Assembly (NCBI RefSeq): GCF_000504305.1
Contig: NZ_KI632512.1
Coordinates: forward strand, 213,307-277,306
From: Nitratidesulfovibrio termitidis HI1
GTDB lineage: Bacteria; Desulfobacterota; Desulfovibrionia; Desulfovibrionales; Desulfovibrionaceae
Length of the DNA stretch: 64,000 nucleotides
Direction: 5' to 3'
The position numbers were made by a program, and so were the translations under genes. Positions 7,827 to 16,329 of this stretch are shown here, one piece after another. The notes under the pieces were generated by a model that was not told the DNA's origin, searched no databases, and saw only the letters and a program-made list of their open reading frames with translations. Within the stretch, counting starts at the first letter, position 1; each line of letters begins with the position of its first letter.

Positions 7827-8939
7827 TGCCCCCCTTAAATCAAGCGGCCTTTAAGGGAGAATTCCTCCAGGTTTTGTTTGCCTGCTGATGGACGCCTTGC
7901 GGAGTCTTCCAGCCAAGCGCCGAATGCAGGTATGTGGTGTTGAAGTTTTCTATCCAGTCAGAGAGGGCGCGGTCGAGGTGTTCCAGGCTACGCCATTCGT
8001 GCAGCCAGAAGAGCTCTTCCTTGATCGTACGCATTGTCCGCTCGGTATCCGCGTTCCCTTTGGGATTGTTGTAGCTGGTAAACGCCTGCGTGATGCCGAG
8101 AGTCGCGCAGTCGCGCATAAAAGCCGTTCCTGTCGGTTGGCAGCCGTTGTCGCTCATCAGGCTCAGGCCGTGCCCCCGGACGCCTCCGGGAAAGTGCGTC
8201 TGGATAGCCGTATCCAGAGCTTGCAGCCACTCATGGCTCCGGCTCCGGTAGTCGGCATGGTGGCCCACGATCTTCTTTGGAAACCAGTCCACCACCAGCA
8301 CGATATACACCCAGCCGCCTTCCGTCATGACCTTGGTCATGTCGATGCCCCACCACTGACACGGGCGGACGGGGCGCGGCTTGCTTCCGGAAGGGGTGCG
8401 CTTTGCCCGCAAGGCTGCGCGCTTCACCCCAAGGCCATGCAGACGCATCAGGCGTGCCACTCGTTTGACGTTGATGATCAGGCCGTTTTTATACCGAAGG
8501 GTGGCCCATACGCGGCGATAGCCCCAAAAGGGATGTTCCATTTTCAGGGACTCGATCAACGGCAAGAGTTCGGCATCGCGCTGAAGCTGGGCCTGGCCGG
8601 ATCGGCGCTTGCCGCTTACCAGTCGTTTTTTTAACTCCAGCGTCAGTTCGCCAACGGCTTGCTTGAGTTTTTGGTTCTCTGTCGCAAGGCGTTCTTCTCG
8701 TCGGTTAGTGGCGCCCACCTCAAAAGCCAGGGCGGCATTGGCCAACAACGTGTCGCGCCAGCGGTAATACATACCCTGAGTGATTTGATACTCACTGCAA
8801 ATGCTTGCCACAGAGCGACCCTGCAATCCCTCAAGCACAATGCGGGCCTTGCTTTTGCTGTCCCAGACTCGGCGTTTCATGCTTCCTCCAAGGATGGAAG
8901 AAAACTACCTTAACAGGGCCACCTTGTTAATGGGGGGCA
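7827..8939 (-). mobile_element. IS3-family insertion sequence, apparently intact
   Basis: A 1.1-kb element with imperfect terminal inverted repeats starting TGCCCCCC at the left and, read inward from the right, TGCCCCCCATTAA, with further matches (AAG, GGCC, TTAAGG). It holds one full-length transposase frame. No clean target duplication is visible; GTA occurs near both junctions but is offset by a base. It lies between genes and disrupts none that I recognise. Confidence 0.85.
7840..8880 (-). CDS. IS3-family transposase, single fused frame
   Basis: The 346-residue protein joins an OrfA-like helix-turn-helix (SVASICSEYQITQGMYYRWRD, residues 23-43) and a leucine-zipper-like stretch to an OrfB-like integrase core. 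Catalytic residues are D180 (WWGID), D244 (LMSDNG) and E280 (NADTER); the 35-residue spacing between the last two is the classic DD(35)E arrangement. Many IS3 members make the fusion by programmed frameshifting, whereas here OrfA and OrfB are already in one frame. No stop or frameshift is seen, so it is probably active. Confidence 0.9.
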   Translation of the reverse strand: MKRRVWDSKSKARIVLEGLQGRSVASICSEYQITQGMYYRWRDTLLANAALAFEVGATNRREERLATENQKLKQAVGELTLELKKRLVSGKRRSGQAQLQRDAELLPLIESLKMEHPFWGYRRVWATLRYKNGLIINVKRVARLMRLHGLGVKRAALRAKRTPSGSKPRPVRPCQWWGIDMTKVMTEGGWVYIVLVVDWFPKKIVGHHADYRSRSHEWLQALDTAIQTHFPGGVRGHGLSLMSDNGCQPTGTAFMRDCATLGITQAFTSYNNPKGNADTERTMRTIKEELFWLHEWRSLEHLDRALSDWIENFNTTYLHSALGWKTPQGVHQQANKTWRNSPLKAA

Positions 8940-8976
8940 GTATAGGGGCACGACCCCCCTTCGCGTTCTGGTGAAA

Positions 8977-9465
8977 TCAGTCCAGTTCCTCGTCTTCCAT
9001 GTCTTCGCCAAAGCCGTGGTAGTCGGCAAGGCGGCGCGCCTTTTTCAGGGCTTCCGCGCATTCCTTGGCGATGGCCTGAATACCCTTGGCGGACACGGCA
9101 TCGGGCTTGGGGGCTTCGGCCTGTTGAGCGACGTCGTCCTGATCCGCGCCGTCCCCCATATCCGTGTCGGCACTGCCCATGGCGTTGGCGCGCATGGCGT
9201 CGGTGAAAATCCAGACGCGGTTGGTGAGGTAGCGGCTGTCACCCGCCGTCCACGTAGCGCTGCCGCTCTTGCACGCGGCGGGAATGATGCCGCGCGTGCC
9301 CGGCCTGTCCGTGAAGCACTGGACGTACAGGCTGTAGTCCGCTTCGCGCCGCACCTCCACGAAGGCGCACAGGGCGTGCTCGTCCTCTTTGTCCATGCCC
9401 TTGGAGGTGGTGGGAATGGCCCCTTCTTCGAGAAGATCGTGTGGTGTAAGGTGGAAGACGTTCAT
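8977..9465 (-). CDS. Hypothetical acidic cytoplasmic protein
   Basis: The 162-residue product starts MNVFHLTPHDLLEEG after a GGAGCCACC leader. It has no signal peptide or membrane span; the N-terminal half is ordered (LCAFVEVRREADYSLYVQCF, RYLTNRVWIFTDAMRA), the middle is low in complexity and Asp/Ala-rich, and the end is helical and acidic. I do not recognise a family. Codon use matches the surrounding genome, so it is native rather than part of the neighbouring IS or AT-rich gene. Confidence 0.6.
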   Translation of the reverse strand: MNVFHLTPHDLLEEGAIPTTSKGMDKEDEHALCAFVEVRREADYSLYVQCFTDRPGTRGIIPAACKSGSATWTAGDSRYLTNRVWIFTDAMRANAMGSADTDMGDGADQDDVAQQAEAPKPDAVSAKGIQAIAKECAEALKKARRLADYHGFGEDMEDEELD

Positions 9466-9535
9466 GGTGGCTCCGGCTTATCTTTGGGGGGAGGGGCCGC
9501 AATCGGCCTCGCTTTCGCTGGCTGGCATCATAACG

Positions 9536-9569
9536 AAAGAAGGGGCCGGACTGTGTCCAACCCCTTGAA
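9536..9569 (-). terminator. Hairpin downstream of tRNA-Ser
   Basis: AAGAAGGGG and CCCCTTGAA blocks pair across a GGACTGTGTCC inner stem; the minus-strand copy ends in CCCCTTCTTT. It lies just past the tRNA 3' end. Confidence 0.6.
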
Positions 9570-9572
9570 ATA

Positions 9573-9666
9573 TGGCGGAGAGGGTGGGATTCGAACCCAC
9601 GTACCGGCTACTAACCGATAACTCGATTTCGAGTCGAGCGCGTTACGGCCACTTCGCTACCTCTCC
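9573..9666 (-). tRNA. tRNA-Ser(CGA)
   Basis: The minus strand folds as a class II tRNA of 94 bases: acceptor GGAGAGG/CCTCTCC, anticodon stem CTCGA/TCGAG with loop CTCGAAA (anticodon CGA), a long variable arm, T-loop GTTCGAATC, discriminator G and an encoded CCA. It reads UCG codons. The AT-rich GHKL gene begins about 270 bases from its 5' end. Confidence 0.95.
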
Positions 9667-9939
9667 GCGTGCCAATCGGGGCTTGCCCGTGGCGGAGTGA
9701 CCTTTTAGGAAATTTCGGAAAGGAAAGCAAGCCCAAAGAGGGGGACTGGAGGACGGGGCGTGCGGCTTCGGCTGTAGGGATAGTTCTTGAGGCTTCGCAC
9801 CTGTCTCGTTATAATATTAATTGGGTTCAAAAAGTACCTGCGTTGATTTTTCATAACTGCGGTATCCTCGCGTGGTTAGCGAGTAGAAATGGGCATCCAG
9901 TCGGATAGTTCGCTCAACGATTAAAAAGATAGGGCGCAG

Positions 9940-12045
9940 ATGAGTCTAACAACCAACCTGTCGGGAAGATTAAGGAATACTACTCTTCCTAGAACTCATG
10001 CCTTATTGCCTCTCTTTGAAGCGGTTGTAAACTCTATACACGCGTGCGAAGACCTGCCTGGAAAGAGCATTACAGATGGGTCGATATGTGTACATATTCT
10101 GCGTGAGCCTAAGTCTGAAGAGCAAACAAACTTGCTTGGCGATGACGGTGCAAAAAAAACTGGCCCGGAAGCTTTGCCAGAAATTGTGGGCTTCAAAATT
10201 GATGATAACGGGGTAGGGTTCAATGATGAAAATATGATGTCTTTCAAGGAGCTTGATAGCGACTACAAAGAAGAGAAAGGCTGCCGTGGTATCGGACGTC
10301 TGCTCTGGCTAAAGGCGTTTAAAGATGTCAGCGTGAAGAGTAGTTATTTCTCTAAAGATGGAAAAATTTTTCAGCGGGTTTTTACGTTTGACAAACAAAA
10401 TGGAGTGAAACCGGGATCTCCCGAAGGAAAGATCGGGTCGCATATAAGAGAGCCTCAGACTGAAGTCGTGTTGTCTGGATTTGTTCCCGGGTATCGAAAG
10501 TATGCTCCGAAAACTATTAATAAAATAGCACATAGCATGCTTGAACATTGTCTCTGGTACTTTATCCGCGAAGGGGGCAGGCCAAGGATTAGCCTCGTTG
10601 ACGGAGACAATGCTGTTTTTTTGGATGATTTGTTTGACGGGTTTACTTTGGGGAATATTGAGCATGAGTCGATAAATATTAAAGGATGCAAATTTGAACT
10701 TACATATATAAAAGCAAGAAATCCCAGTCTGAGTAGTCATGAAGTGTGTTATTGCGCTGCTGATAGATTGGTTAGAAAAGAGAATATTACAAATAAAATT
10801 CCTGGATTGTATCGGAGGATATCAGACGCCTCCGGTCAATTCGCATATCTCTGCTTTGTTGTTTCCCCCTTTTTAAACGAGCGGGTTCGTTCTGAAAGGA
10901 CAGGGTTTGACATTGAAGAGAGTAAGAATTGTAGCGGAGAGGATGCTGTTAATCAGTTGGGGCTTTTTGATGATAATGCCGATGATGAAATCGTTTTCGA
11001 CGAAATTAATGATGTTGTGCTGAGGCAAATAGCTACACAGCTAGGTCCTATTCTTGATAAAAACAAAGAAGGCGGACGCAAACGTGTAGATACTTTCGTT
11101 TCGACTACTGCTCCAAAATATAAACCAATACTACGTCATTATCCTGAACTGACTGTTGATCCAGACACGTCTGACAAAGAGCTTGACATTATTCTTTACA
11201 AAAAGCTGTCAGATCTTGAAGTGAGCATGATATCCACGGGGCATGATTTGTCAAACACTCAGGATGATGAGCCCTTTGGGAATTATAAAAAGAGATTGGG
11301 GCAATATCTTGCAGTGGCGAGTGATATAAAAAAGTCGGACTTAGCAAGTTACGTTTCGCATAGAAAAGTGGTGCTAGATTTCTTTGAAGGGGTCATTAAG
11401 CGGCATAGAGATGGAAAGTATTCCCAAGAGAATATTGTTCATCAGCTAATCATGCCTATGCAGGTAGAATCCGGCGACATTAGGTTCGATGATGCAAATC
11501 TTTGGCTGATAGATGAACGACTTGCTTTTCATAACTTTCTTGCTTCAGATAAAACATTGTTCTCGATGCCAATAACAGGGGCGACGGAGGCTCTTGAGCC
11601 AGATATAGCATGCGTTAATATCTACGACAATCCATTGTTGGTTAATGAAGGACAGAAGTTGCCGTTGGCTAGCATAACCGTCATAGAAATTAAACACCCC
11701 ATGCGTAATGATTTCTCGGAGGGCGAGAAAGATAATCCGATTGAGCAAGCACTGCTGTATGTTCAAAAAATTCGCAAAGGACAAGTTAAAACGTTAGAAG
11801 GTAGACCGATTCCTCAGTCGGAACCTATTCCCGCATTTTGTTACATCCTTGCTGACTTAACACCTAAGATGATTGAAAGGGCAGCGTTGATGGCACTGAA
11901 ACCAACTAGCGATTATATGGGGTACTTTGGGTACAATGATAACTATAAGGCCTACATTGAGGTTGTAGGCTTTGATAGATTGATTTTAGCAGCTAAAGAG
12001 CGCAATAGAGCCTTTTTTGACAAGCTTGGGCTTCCCTCTAATTAA
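9940..12045 (+). CDS. GHKL ATPase with C-terminal PD-(D/E)xK-like domain; candidate defence gene
   Basis: This 701-residue protein is encoded by distinctly AT-rich DNA inside a GC-rich genome, a sign of recent transfer. The N-terminus is a GHKL ATPase of the Hsp90/MutL/MORC kind: E27 and N31 in LFEAVVNSIHA, D89-N-G-V-G93 in the IDDNGVGF motif, and the lid motif GCRGIG at 114-119. The middle (about 230-500) I do not recognise. The C-terminus has D555 in EPDIACVN, then E583-I-K585 in ITVIEIKHP and a conserved QALLYVQKI helix, the order expected of PD-(D/E)xK nucleases. Prokaryotic MORC/MutL-like ATPases are known near restriction systems, so an antiviral role is a reasonable inference. No partner gene is adjacent; it lies between tRNA-Ser and tadA. 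ATG at 9940 is six bases after a poor AGGGCGC site. Confidence 0.75.
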   Translation: MSLTTNLSGRLRNTTLPRTHALLPLFEAVVNSIHACEDLPGKSITDGSICVHILREPKSEEQTNLLGDDGAKKTGPEALPEIVGFKIDDNGVGFNDENMMSFKELDSDYKEEKGCRGIGRLLWLKAFKDVSVKSSYFSKDGKIFQRVFTFDKQNGVKPGSPEGKIGSHIREPQTEVVLSGFVPGYRKYAPKTINKIAHSMLEHCLWYFIREGGRPRISLVDGDNAVFLDDLFDGFTLGNIEHESINIKGCKFELTYIKARNPSLSSHEVCYCAADRLVRKENITNKIPGLYRRISDASGQFAYLCFVVSPFLNERVRSERTGFDIEESKNCSGEDAVNQLGLFDDNADDEIVFDEINDVVLRQIATQLGPILDKNKEGGRKRVDTFVSTTAPKYKPILRHYPELTVDPDTSDKELDIILYKKLSDLEVSMISTGHDLSNTQDDEPFGNYKKRLGQYLAVASDIKKSDLASYVSHRKVVLDFFEGVIKRHRDGKYSQENIVHQLIMPMQVESGDIRFDDANLWLIDERLAFHNFLASDKTLFSMPITGATEALEPDIACVNIYDNPLLVNEGQKLPLASITVIEIKHPMRNDFSEGEKDNPIEQALLYVQKIRKGQVKTLEGRPIPQSEPIPAFCYILADLTPKMIERAALMALKPTSDYMGYFGYNDNYKAYIEVVGFDRLILAAKERNRAFFDKLGLPSN

Positions 12046-12119
12046 CTGAATAGGACTTCGTTTATCCAGTATTTTCGGTGGCGAGAGGCAAAGGTAGGTT
12101 GTTAGTCTGTGCGCTGCCC

Positions 12120-12647
12120 CTACCTCCGCTCCCGGAAAAACTCCTGCAACAGCGCCCCGCACTCTGCCGCGCGCACATGGCCCATGTGCCACACCCGGTG
12201 GTTGTGGAAGGGCTGGTCCAGCGCGTCCAGGCAGGAGGTAACGGCCCCGGCCTTCAGGTCGGGCGCGCCGTACACCACGCCCGCCACGCGGGCATGCACC
12301 ATGGCCCCGGCGCACATCAGGCAGGGTTCCAGCGTCACCACTAGCACCGCGCCGTCCAGCCGGTAGTTGCCGGTGGTGCGGCAGGCCTCGCGCAGGGCCA
12401 TCATTTCCGCGTGGGCGGACGGGTCGTGCGTGGCCACGGGGGTGTTGTGCCCCGTACCGATGATGCGCCCCTGCCGGTCCACCACCACCGCGCCCACGGG
12501 CACTTCGCCTAGGCCTGCGGCCTTGCGGGCCTGCGCAAGTGCGGCATCCATCAGCACATCCCACGTCCAGCCGGGCGGGGCAGGGGGGACTGGGCCAGCC
12601 GGTCCGCGCAGGGCGTAGGGCGGCAGGATGAAGGCGTCGTCCGTCAC
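12120..12647 (-). CDS. tadA: tRNA-specific adenosine deaminase
   Basis: Zinc-dependent deaminase that converts the wobble adenosine of tRNA-Arg(ACG) to inosine; three tRNA-Arg(ACG) genes occur in this window. The catalytic HAE (79-81) and PCLMC (108-112) motifs are intact and the 175-residue length is normal. The start is set at a GTG 7 bases after GGAG; longer upstream frames would run into a terminator. An N-terminal Pro-rich stretch of about 20 residues precedes the domain. The gene is monocistronic on the minus strand. Confidence 0.9.
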   Translation of the reverse strand: MTDDAFILPPYALRGPAGPVPPAPPGWTWDVLMDAALAQARKAAGLGEVPVGAVVVDRQGRIIGTGHNTPVATHDPSAHAEMMALREACRTTGNYRLDGAVLVVTLEPCLMCAGAMVHARVAGVVYGAPDLKAGAVTSCLDALDQPFHNHRVWHMGHVRAAECGALLQEFFRERR

Positions 12648-12660
12648 GATACTGCTCCGA

Positions 12661-12699
12661 AAAATATCCGGCCCGGTTGCCGTCTGGTGGCCGGGCCGG
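12661..12699 (-). terminator. Terminator between LOG gene and tadA
   Basis: Perfect nine-base arms CCGGCCCGG and CCGGGCCGG; the minus-strand hairpin is followed by ATATTTTT. It separates tadA from the upstream LOG gene. Confidence 0.75.
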
Positions 12700-12756
12700 T
12701 TTCTGTTGCGTCCTTGGCGCGGCGAAGGCCCGCAAGCCTCGTCTGTCGCGCCTTTG

Positions 12757-12957
12757 GGTGGTGTCGTCACGAGCGGGAATTTTGTTCTCTGCCAAGGAAG
12801 AACTATTTTTTATGTAGGGAGTGCGGCAGCCGTTAGGCGAGCCTGTGAGCCATACGGATGGCGACCGCACCGCGTACTCTTTTTGTACTCGACCGAAATA
12901 AAAAATGGTTCTGACGCAGGCAGAGGGCAAAAGGACGCTCGTGACGGCACCCCCTAG
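12757..12957. repeat. Stop-codon-anchored palindromic repeat, copy E (compound)
   Basis: About 200 bases with inverted outer arms (GGTGTCGTCACGAGCG against GGTGCCGTCACGAGCG, then TCTGCC, AGAAC and ATTTTTTAT blocks on both sides). The right end is CTAG at 12954-12957 and includes the TAG stop of the LOG gene. Its centre carries a nested small hairpin (CCGTTAGGCGAG ... GCCATACGG) followed by GACCGCA and GTACTCGACCG, the same modules as in copy D at 53102. The outer arms are diverged from copies A and B but keep the TCCTTTTGCC-like block. Confidence 0.7.
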
Positions 12958-13610
12958 ATGATCACATGCTTCCTTATGTAACTCACCACCTGCTCGGGGG
13001 TGTCCAGCACGGTGAAGAGTTCCATTTCTTCTTCGCGGATGAAGTTGTACGAGACCATCTTGTCGCGAATCCAGTCCAGCAGGCCGTTCCAGTAGTCACT
13101 TTTGTACAGGATGATGGGGAACGGCTTGATGCGGTGGGTCTGCGTCAGCACAAAGGCCTCGGTCAGTTCGTCCAGCGTGCCCACGCCGCCAGGCATGACC
13201 ACGTAGGCCATGGCGTACTTGATGAACATCAGCTTGCGCACGAAAAAGTAGCGGAAGTCGCAGCGCGTCTTCACGAACTGGTTGGCGCCCTGTTCCATGG
13301 GCAGGTGGATGTGCAGCCCCACGGATGTGCCGCCCGCGTCGGCCGCGCCCTTGTTGCCCGCTTCCATAAGGCCGGGGCCGCCGCCGGTGATGACGCCGTA
13401 TCCGGCCTCCACCAGCTTGCGGGCAATGGTTTCCGTTTCCGTGTACAGGGGATTGTCGGGCTTCACCCGCGCGGACCCGAAAATGGACACGCAGCGGTCC
13501 AGGTCGCTCAGGGTTTCGAAGCCGTCCACCAGTTCGGCCATTATCTTGAAGAGCCGCCACGACTCCTTTATGGACAGGTTGTCAATCACGTACTGCTTGG
13601 AAGAACCCAT
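12954..13610 (-). CDS. LOG-family nucleotide phosphoribohydrolase
   Basis: The 218-residue protein has both LOG/lysine-decarboxylase-like motifs, GGGPGLMEA at 76-84 and PGGVGTLDELTE at 140-151, which form the nucleotide-binding and catalytic site. LOG enzymes hydrolyse nucleoside 5'-monophosphates to free base and ribose 5-phosphate; bacterial substrates vary (cytokinin nucleotides, AMP, or pyrimidine/purine monophosphates). AAGGAG precedes the ATG. Its stop codon is part of a palindromic repeat. Confidence 0.85.
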   Translation of the reverse strand: MGSSKQYVIDNLSIKESWRLFKIMAELVDGFETLSDLDRCVSIFGSARVKPDNPLYTETETIARKLVEAGYGVITGGGPGLMEAGNKGAADAGGTSVGLHIHLPMEQGANQFVKTRCDFRYFFVRKLMFIKYAMAYVVMPGGVGTLDELTEAFVLTQTHRIKPFPIILYKSDYWNGLLDWIRDKMVSYNFIREEEMELFTVLDTPEQVVSYIRKHVII

Positions 13611-14036
13611 TGCACACTCCTTGAGTTTTGCGCACTATACGGGTTCCGCGCAGCCCGCGCAACGCTTGGAAATCGTTTGCGGGATTGGTATGCGGGGCGG
13701 ATGGCTCCCGGCTTGGTGCGTTCTGCCGCCCGGCGGGCCTTCCCGCAGTCCTTCCAGGCTGACGGGTTCTTACGGCATGGTGTCGTCCGGTCACGCAGGG
13801 GGGCCTGTCACGCCCGTTCCGCCTGTCGCGCCCGTTCCGCCAGTCGCGCGTGCCCAGAGAAACGGTTACACACCCGGCGGCTGGTACCCCCGTCGTGTCC
13901 CGCACATTCGCAGCCACTCCAACGCAATCCCGACGCTTCGTTACGCGTTCAACCGCCCCGACTACCCGGCGCTTCCGGCATTTCCGCATCGCACGCCATC
14001 CGCGCCTTCACCACTCACCGGAACCAGAGGAACGGC
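13611..14036. other. Intergenic region between divergent genes
   Basis: About 425 bases holding the start regions of the LOG gene (minus) and the MBL gene (plus). At 13802-13850 there are three imperfect copies of a 15-base CGCCCGTTCCGCC(T/A)GT unit. No coding frame with a ribosome site is seen. Confidence 0.4.
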
Positions 14037-15647
14037 ATGAACATACAGTTTCTGGGAGCCGCGCAAACCGTCACCGGCTCGTGCTACATGCTGGAAGCCA
14101 ACGGCACCCGCTTCGCCGTCGATTGCGGCATGCATCAGGGCAACTCCGAAATCGAAAAACGCAACGCCGATACGGAAATCTATCGCCCCGGCGACATTGC
14201 CTTCTTTCTCGTCACTCACGCCCACATCGACCACACCGGCCTTCTGCCGCGCATGACGCGCGAAGGCTTCAAGGGCGACATCTACTGCACCCCGCCTACG
14301 CGCGACCTGATGGACATCATGTTGCAGGATTCCGCGCATATCCAGGAAATGGAAGCGGAGTGGGAAACCCGCAAGCAAAGCCGCTTTGGCAAGCGCAAGC
14401 CGGTGGAACCCCTGTACACCATGGCCGACGCCCAAAGCGCCGTGCGCAGGCTGCGCCCCGTGGAATACAACGCCCCGTTCGAACCCGCGCCGGGCATCCG
14501 CGTAACCTACAAGGACGCCGGGCACATTCTGGGTTCCGCCTTTCTTGAAATAGAGGTGACGGAAAACGGCACCCCCACGCGGCTGGTGTTTTCCGGCGAC
14601 CTGGGGCGGCCCAACCAGCTTATCGTCAACGACCCCGACCATCCCGCCCGGCCCGACTACCTGTTCATGGAATCCACCTACGGCGACCGTGACCACAAGG
14701 ATTCCGAAAACAGCCGCGCCGAACTGGCGGAAGCCATCGCCTACAGCCACAGCCACGGCGAAAAGGTAATCATTCCCGCCTTTGCGGTGGAGCGCACCCA
14801 GCAGGTGCTGTACACCCTGCACATGCTGTGGAAGGACGGCAAACTGCCCGCCGACATGCCGGTGTACATCGACAGCCCGCTGGCCATCCGCGCCACGGAA
14901 ATCTTTCGCAAGCACCCGCGTTTCTACGATGACGACCTGAAGGCCGCCTACGCGCGCGGCGATGACCCGCTGTCCCTGCCCAACCTGCGCTACACCCTGA
15001 GCAGCCAGGAATCGCAGGCGCTTAACGGCATGAAGGGTTCGGCGGTGATCATTTCCGCCAGCGGCATGTGCAACGCGGGCCGCATCAAGCACCACCTGCG
15101 CCACAACCTGTGGCGGCAGGGGGCGGCCATCGTGTTCGTGGGCTATCAGGGCGTGGGCACGCCGGGCCGCAAGATCGTGGACGGCGCGCAGACCATCCGC
15201 CTGTTCAACGAAGACGTGGCGGTGAACGCCAAGGTGTTCACCATCGGCGGCTTTTCGGCCCATGCCGGGCAAAGCCACCTGCTCGACTGGGTGGGTGCCT
15301 TCCAGCACAAGGACATGGAAGTGTTTCTGGTGCATGGCGAAGAAAAGGCCCAGGCCACCCTTTCGGAAAAGCTGCACGAGCGCTACGGTCTTACCGTGCA
15401 CATTCCCACCTACATGGAAGAGGTGACGCTGAAGCCGGGCCGTACCATGCTGACCGCGCCCGACGAAAGCCGTGCCCACCCGCGCGTGGACTGGGAGTTT
15501 CTGCTGGGCGACACCGAGGCCAAGGTGGCCATGCTGCGCCAGCGTCTGGCCGGGGTGGAAAAGCGCCCGTGGGTGGAGCAGGTGGACATTCGCGACCGGA
15601 TGGCCGACCTGAATCGGGAGATATTGAGCCTGCTGTCGCAGGTGTAG
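14037..15647 (+). CDS. Metallo-beta-lactamase/beta-CASP hydrolase (RNA-processing type)
   Basis: The 536-residue protein starts at the ATG following AGAGGAAC. It shows the zinc motif HAHIDH at 61-66, FSGDLGR and MESTYGDRDH in the core, a beta-CASP insert (IIPAFAVERTQQVLY, ISASGMCNAGRIKHHL) and a C-terminal RMMBL motif (GGFSAHAGQ, VFLVHGE). This is the CPSF-73/RNase J-like domain set of bacterial RNA exonuclease/endonucleases. No KH domain is present. Specific substrate is unknown. The TAG stop coincides with the start of a half copy of the palindromic repeat. Confidence 0.85.
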   Translation: MNIQFLGAAQTVTGSCYMLEANGTRFAVDCGMHQGNSEIEKRNADTEIYRPGDIAFFLVTHAHIDHTGLLPRMTREGFKGDIYCTPPTRDLMDIMLQDSAHIQEMEAEWETRKQSRFGKRKPVEPLYTMADAQSAVRRLRPVEYNAPFEPAPGIRVTYKDAGHILGSAFLEIEVTENGTPTRLVFSGDLGRPNQLIVNDPDHPARPDYLFMESTYGDRDHKDSENSRAELAEAIAYSHSHGEKVIIPAFAVERTQQVLYTLHMLWKDGKLPADMPVYIDSPLAIRATEIFRKHPRFYDDDLKAAYARGDDPLSLPNLRYTLSSQESQALNGMKGSAVIISASGMCNAGRIKHHLRHNLWRQGAAIVFVGYQGVGTPGRKIVDGAQTIRLFNEDVAVNAKVFTIGGFSAHAGQSHLLDWVGAFQHKDMEVFLVHGEEKAQATLSEKLHERYGLTVHIPTYMEEVTLKPGRTMLTAPDESRAHPRVDWEFLLGDTEAKVAMLRQRLAGVEKRPWVEQVDIRDRMADLNREILSLLSQV

Positions 15648-15675
15648 ACTCAAAATTGTCTTTTTGCCCGTTGGC
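15645..15675. repeat. Stop-codon-anchored repeat, half copy C
   Basis: TAGACTCAAAATTGTC followed by TTTTTGCCCGTTGGC matches the left arm of copies A and B (ATTGTCCTTTCGCCCGYTGGC), but the right arm is missing and is replaced by a G-run and CCTGCCTCCCCCC. The TAG is again the stop codon of the upstream gene. It looks like a truncated element. Confidence 0.65.
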
Positions 15676-15756
15676 TGTGGGGGCGGGGGGTGCGTTCATA
15701 CGCACTTCCTGCCTCCCCCCAAGGGCGGATGAACGTTTAGCGGATGCAGGAGTTTC

Positions 15757-16329
15757 ATGCGCATCATCGCAGGTGAATACGGCGGCCGCGTGCTGAAGAC
15801 GGCCGAAGGGCCGGGCTACAGGCCCGCCATGAGCAGGGTGCGTGAAGCGCTCTTTTCCATGCTGGAATCGCGCGGGGTGGTCTGGCCCGGCCTGCGCGTG
15901 CTGGACCTGTTCGCGGGCAGCGGCAGCCTGGCCTTCGAGGCGCTGAGCCGGGGCGCGGCGGAGGCGTGGTTTGTGGAAACCGCCCCCAAGGCGGCGGAAC
16001 TGATCCGCAAGAACGCCCAGACGCTGGGCATTGCCCAGGAACGCTGGCAGGTGGTGCAGGAAGACTGCAACAAGCTGCTGGCGCGCCGGGCGCGCACCAC
16101 CTTCGACGTGGTGTTCATAGACCCGCCCTACGGCGCGGGGCAGCTGTCGCCCACGCTGCGCAACGCGGTGCGCAACGGCTGGCTGGCGGACGGGGGTATC
16201 GTGGCCGTGGAGGTGGAGGCGCGCCTGCCGCTGGACCCGGAACGGGAAAACGCGGCGCTCGTGCCCATCGTGGACCGGACCTACGGACAGACAAGGATCG
16301 TGCTATGGACCACGCGCGAGAACGGGTAG
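15757..16329 (+). CDS. rsmD: 16S rRNA (guanine-966 N2)-methyltransferase
   Basis: A 190-residue SAM methyltransferase with the RsmD order of motifs: RPAMSRVREALF substrate loop at 22-33, LDLFAGSGS SAM-binding loop at 49-57 and catalytic DPPY at 122-125. It methylates G966 of 16S rRNA. It opens an overlapping operon with coaD (25-base overlap) and miaA, a common rsmD-coaD pairing. Confidence 0.93.
   Translation: MRIIAGEYGGRVLKTAEGPGYRPAMSRVREALFSMLESRGVVWPGLRVLDLFAGSGSLAFEALSRGAAEAWFVETAPKAAELIRKNAQTLGIAQERWQVVQEDCNKLLARRARTTFDVVFIDPPYGAGQLSPTLRNAVRNGWLADGGIVAVEVEARLPLDPERENAALVPIVDRTYGQTRIVLWTTRENG

Noticed and set aside
13282-14040. Plus-strand frame antisense to the LOG gene running into the MBL gene
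   Set aside because: It overlaps a well-supported gene on the other strand and has no protein-like motif.
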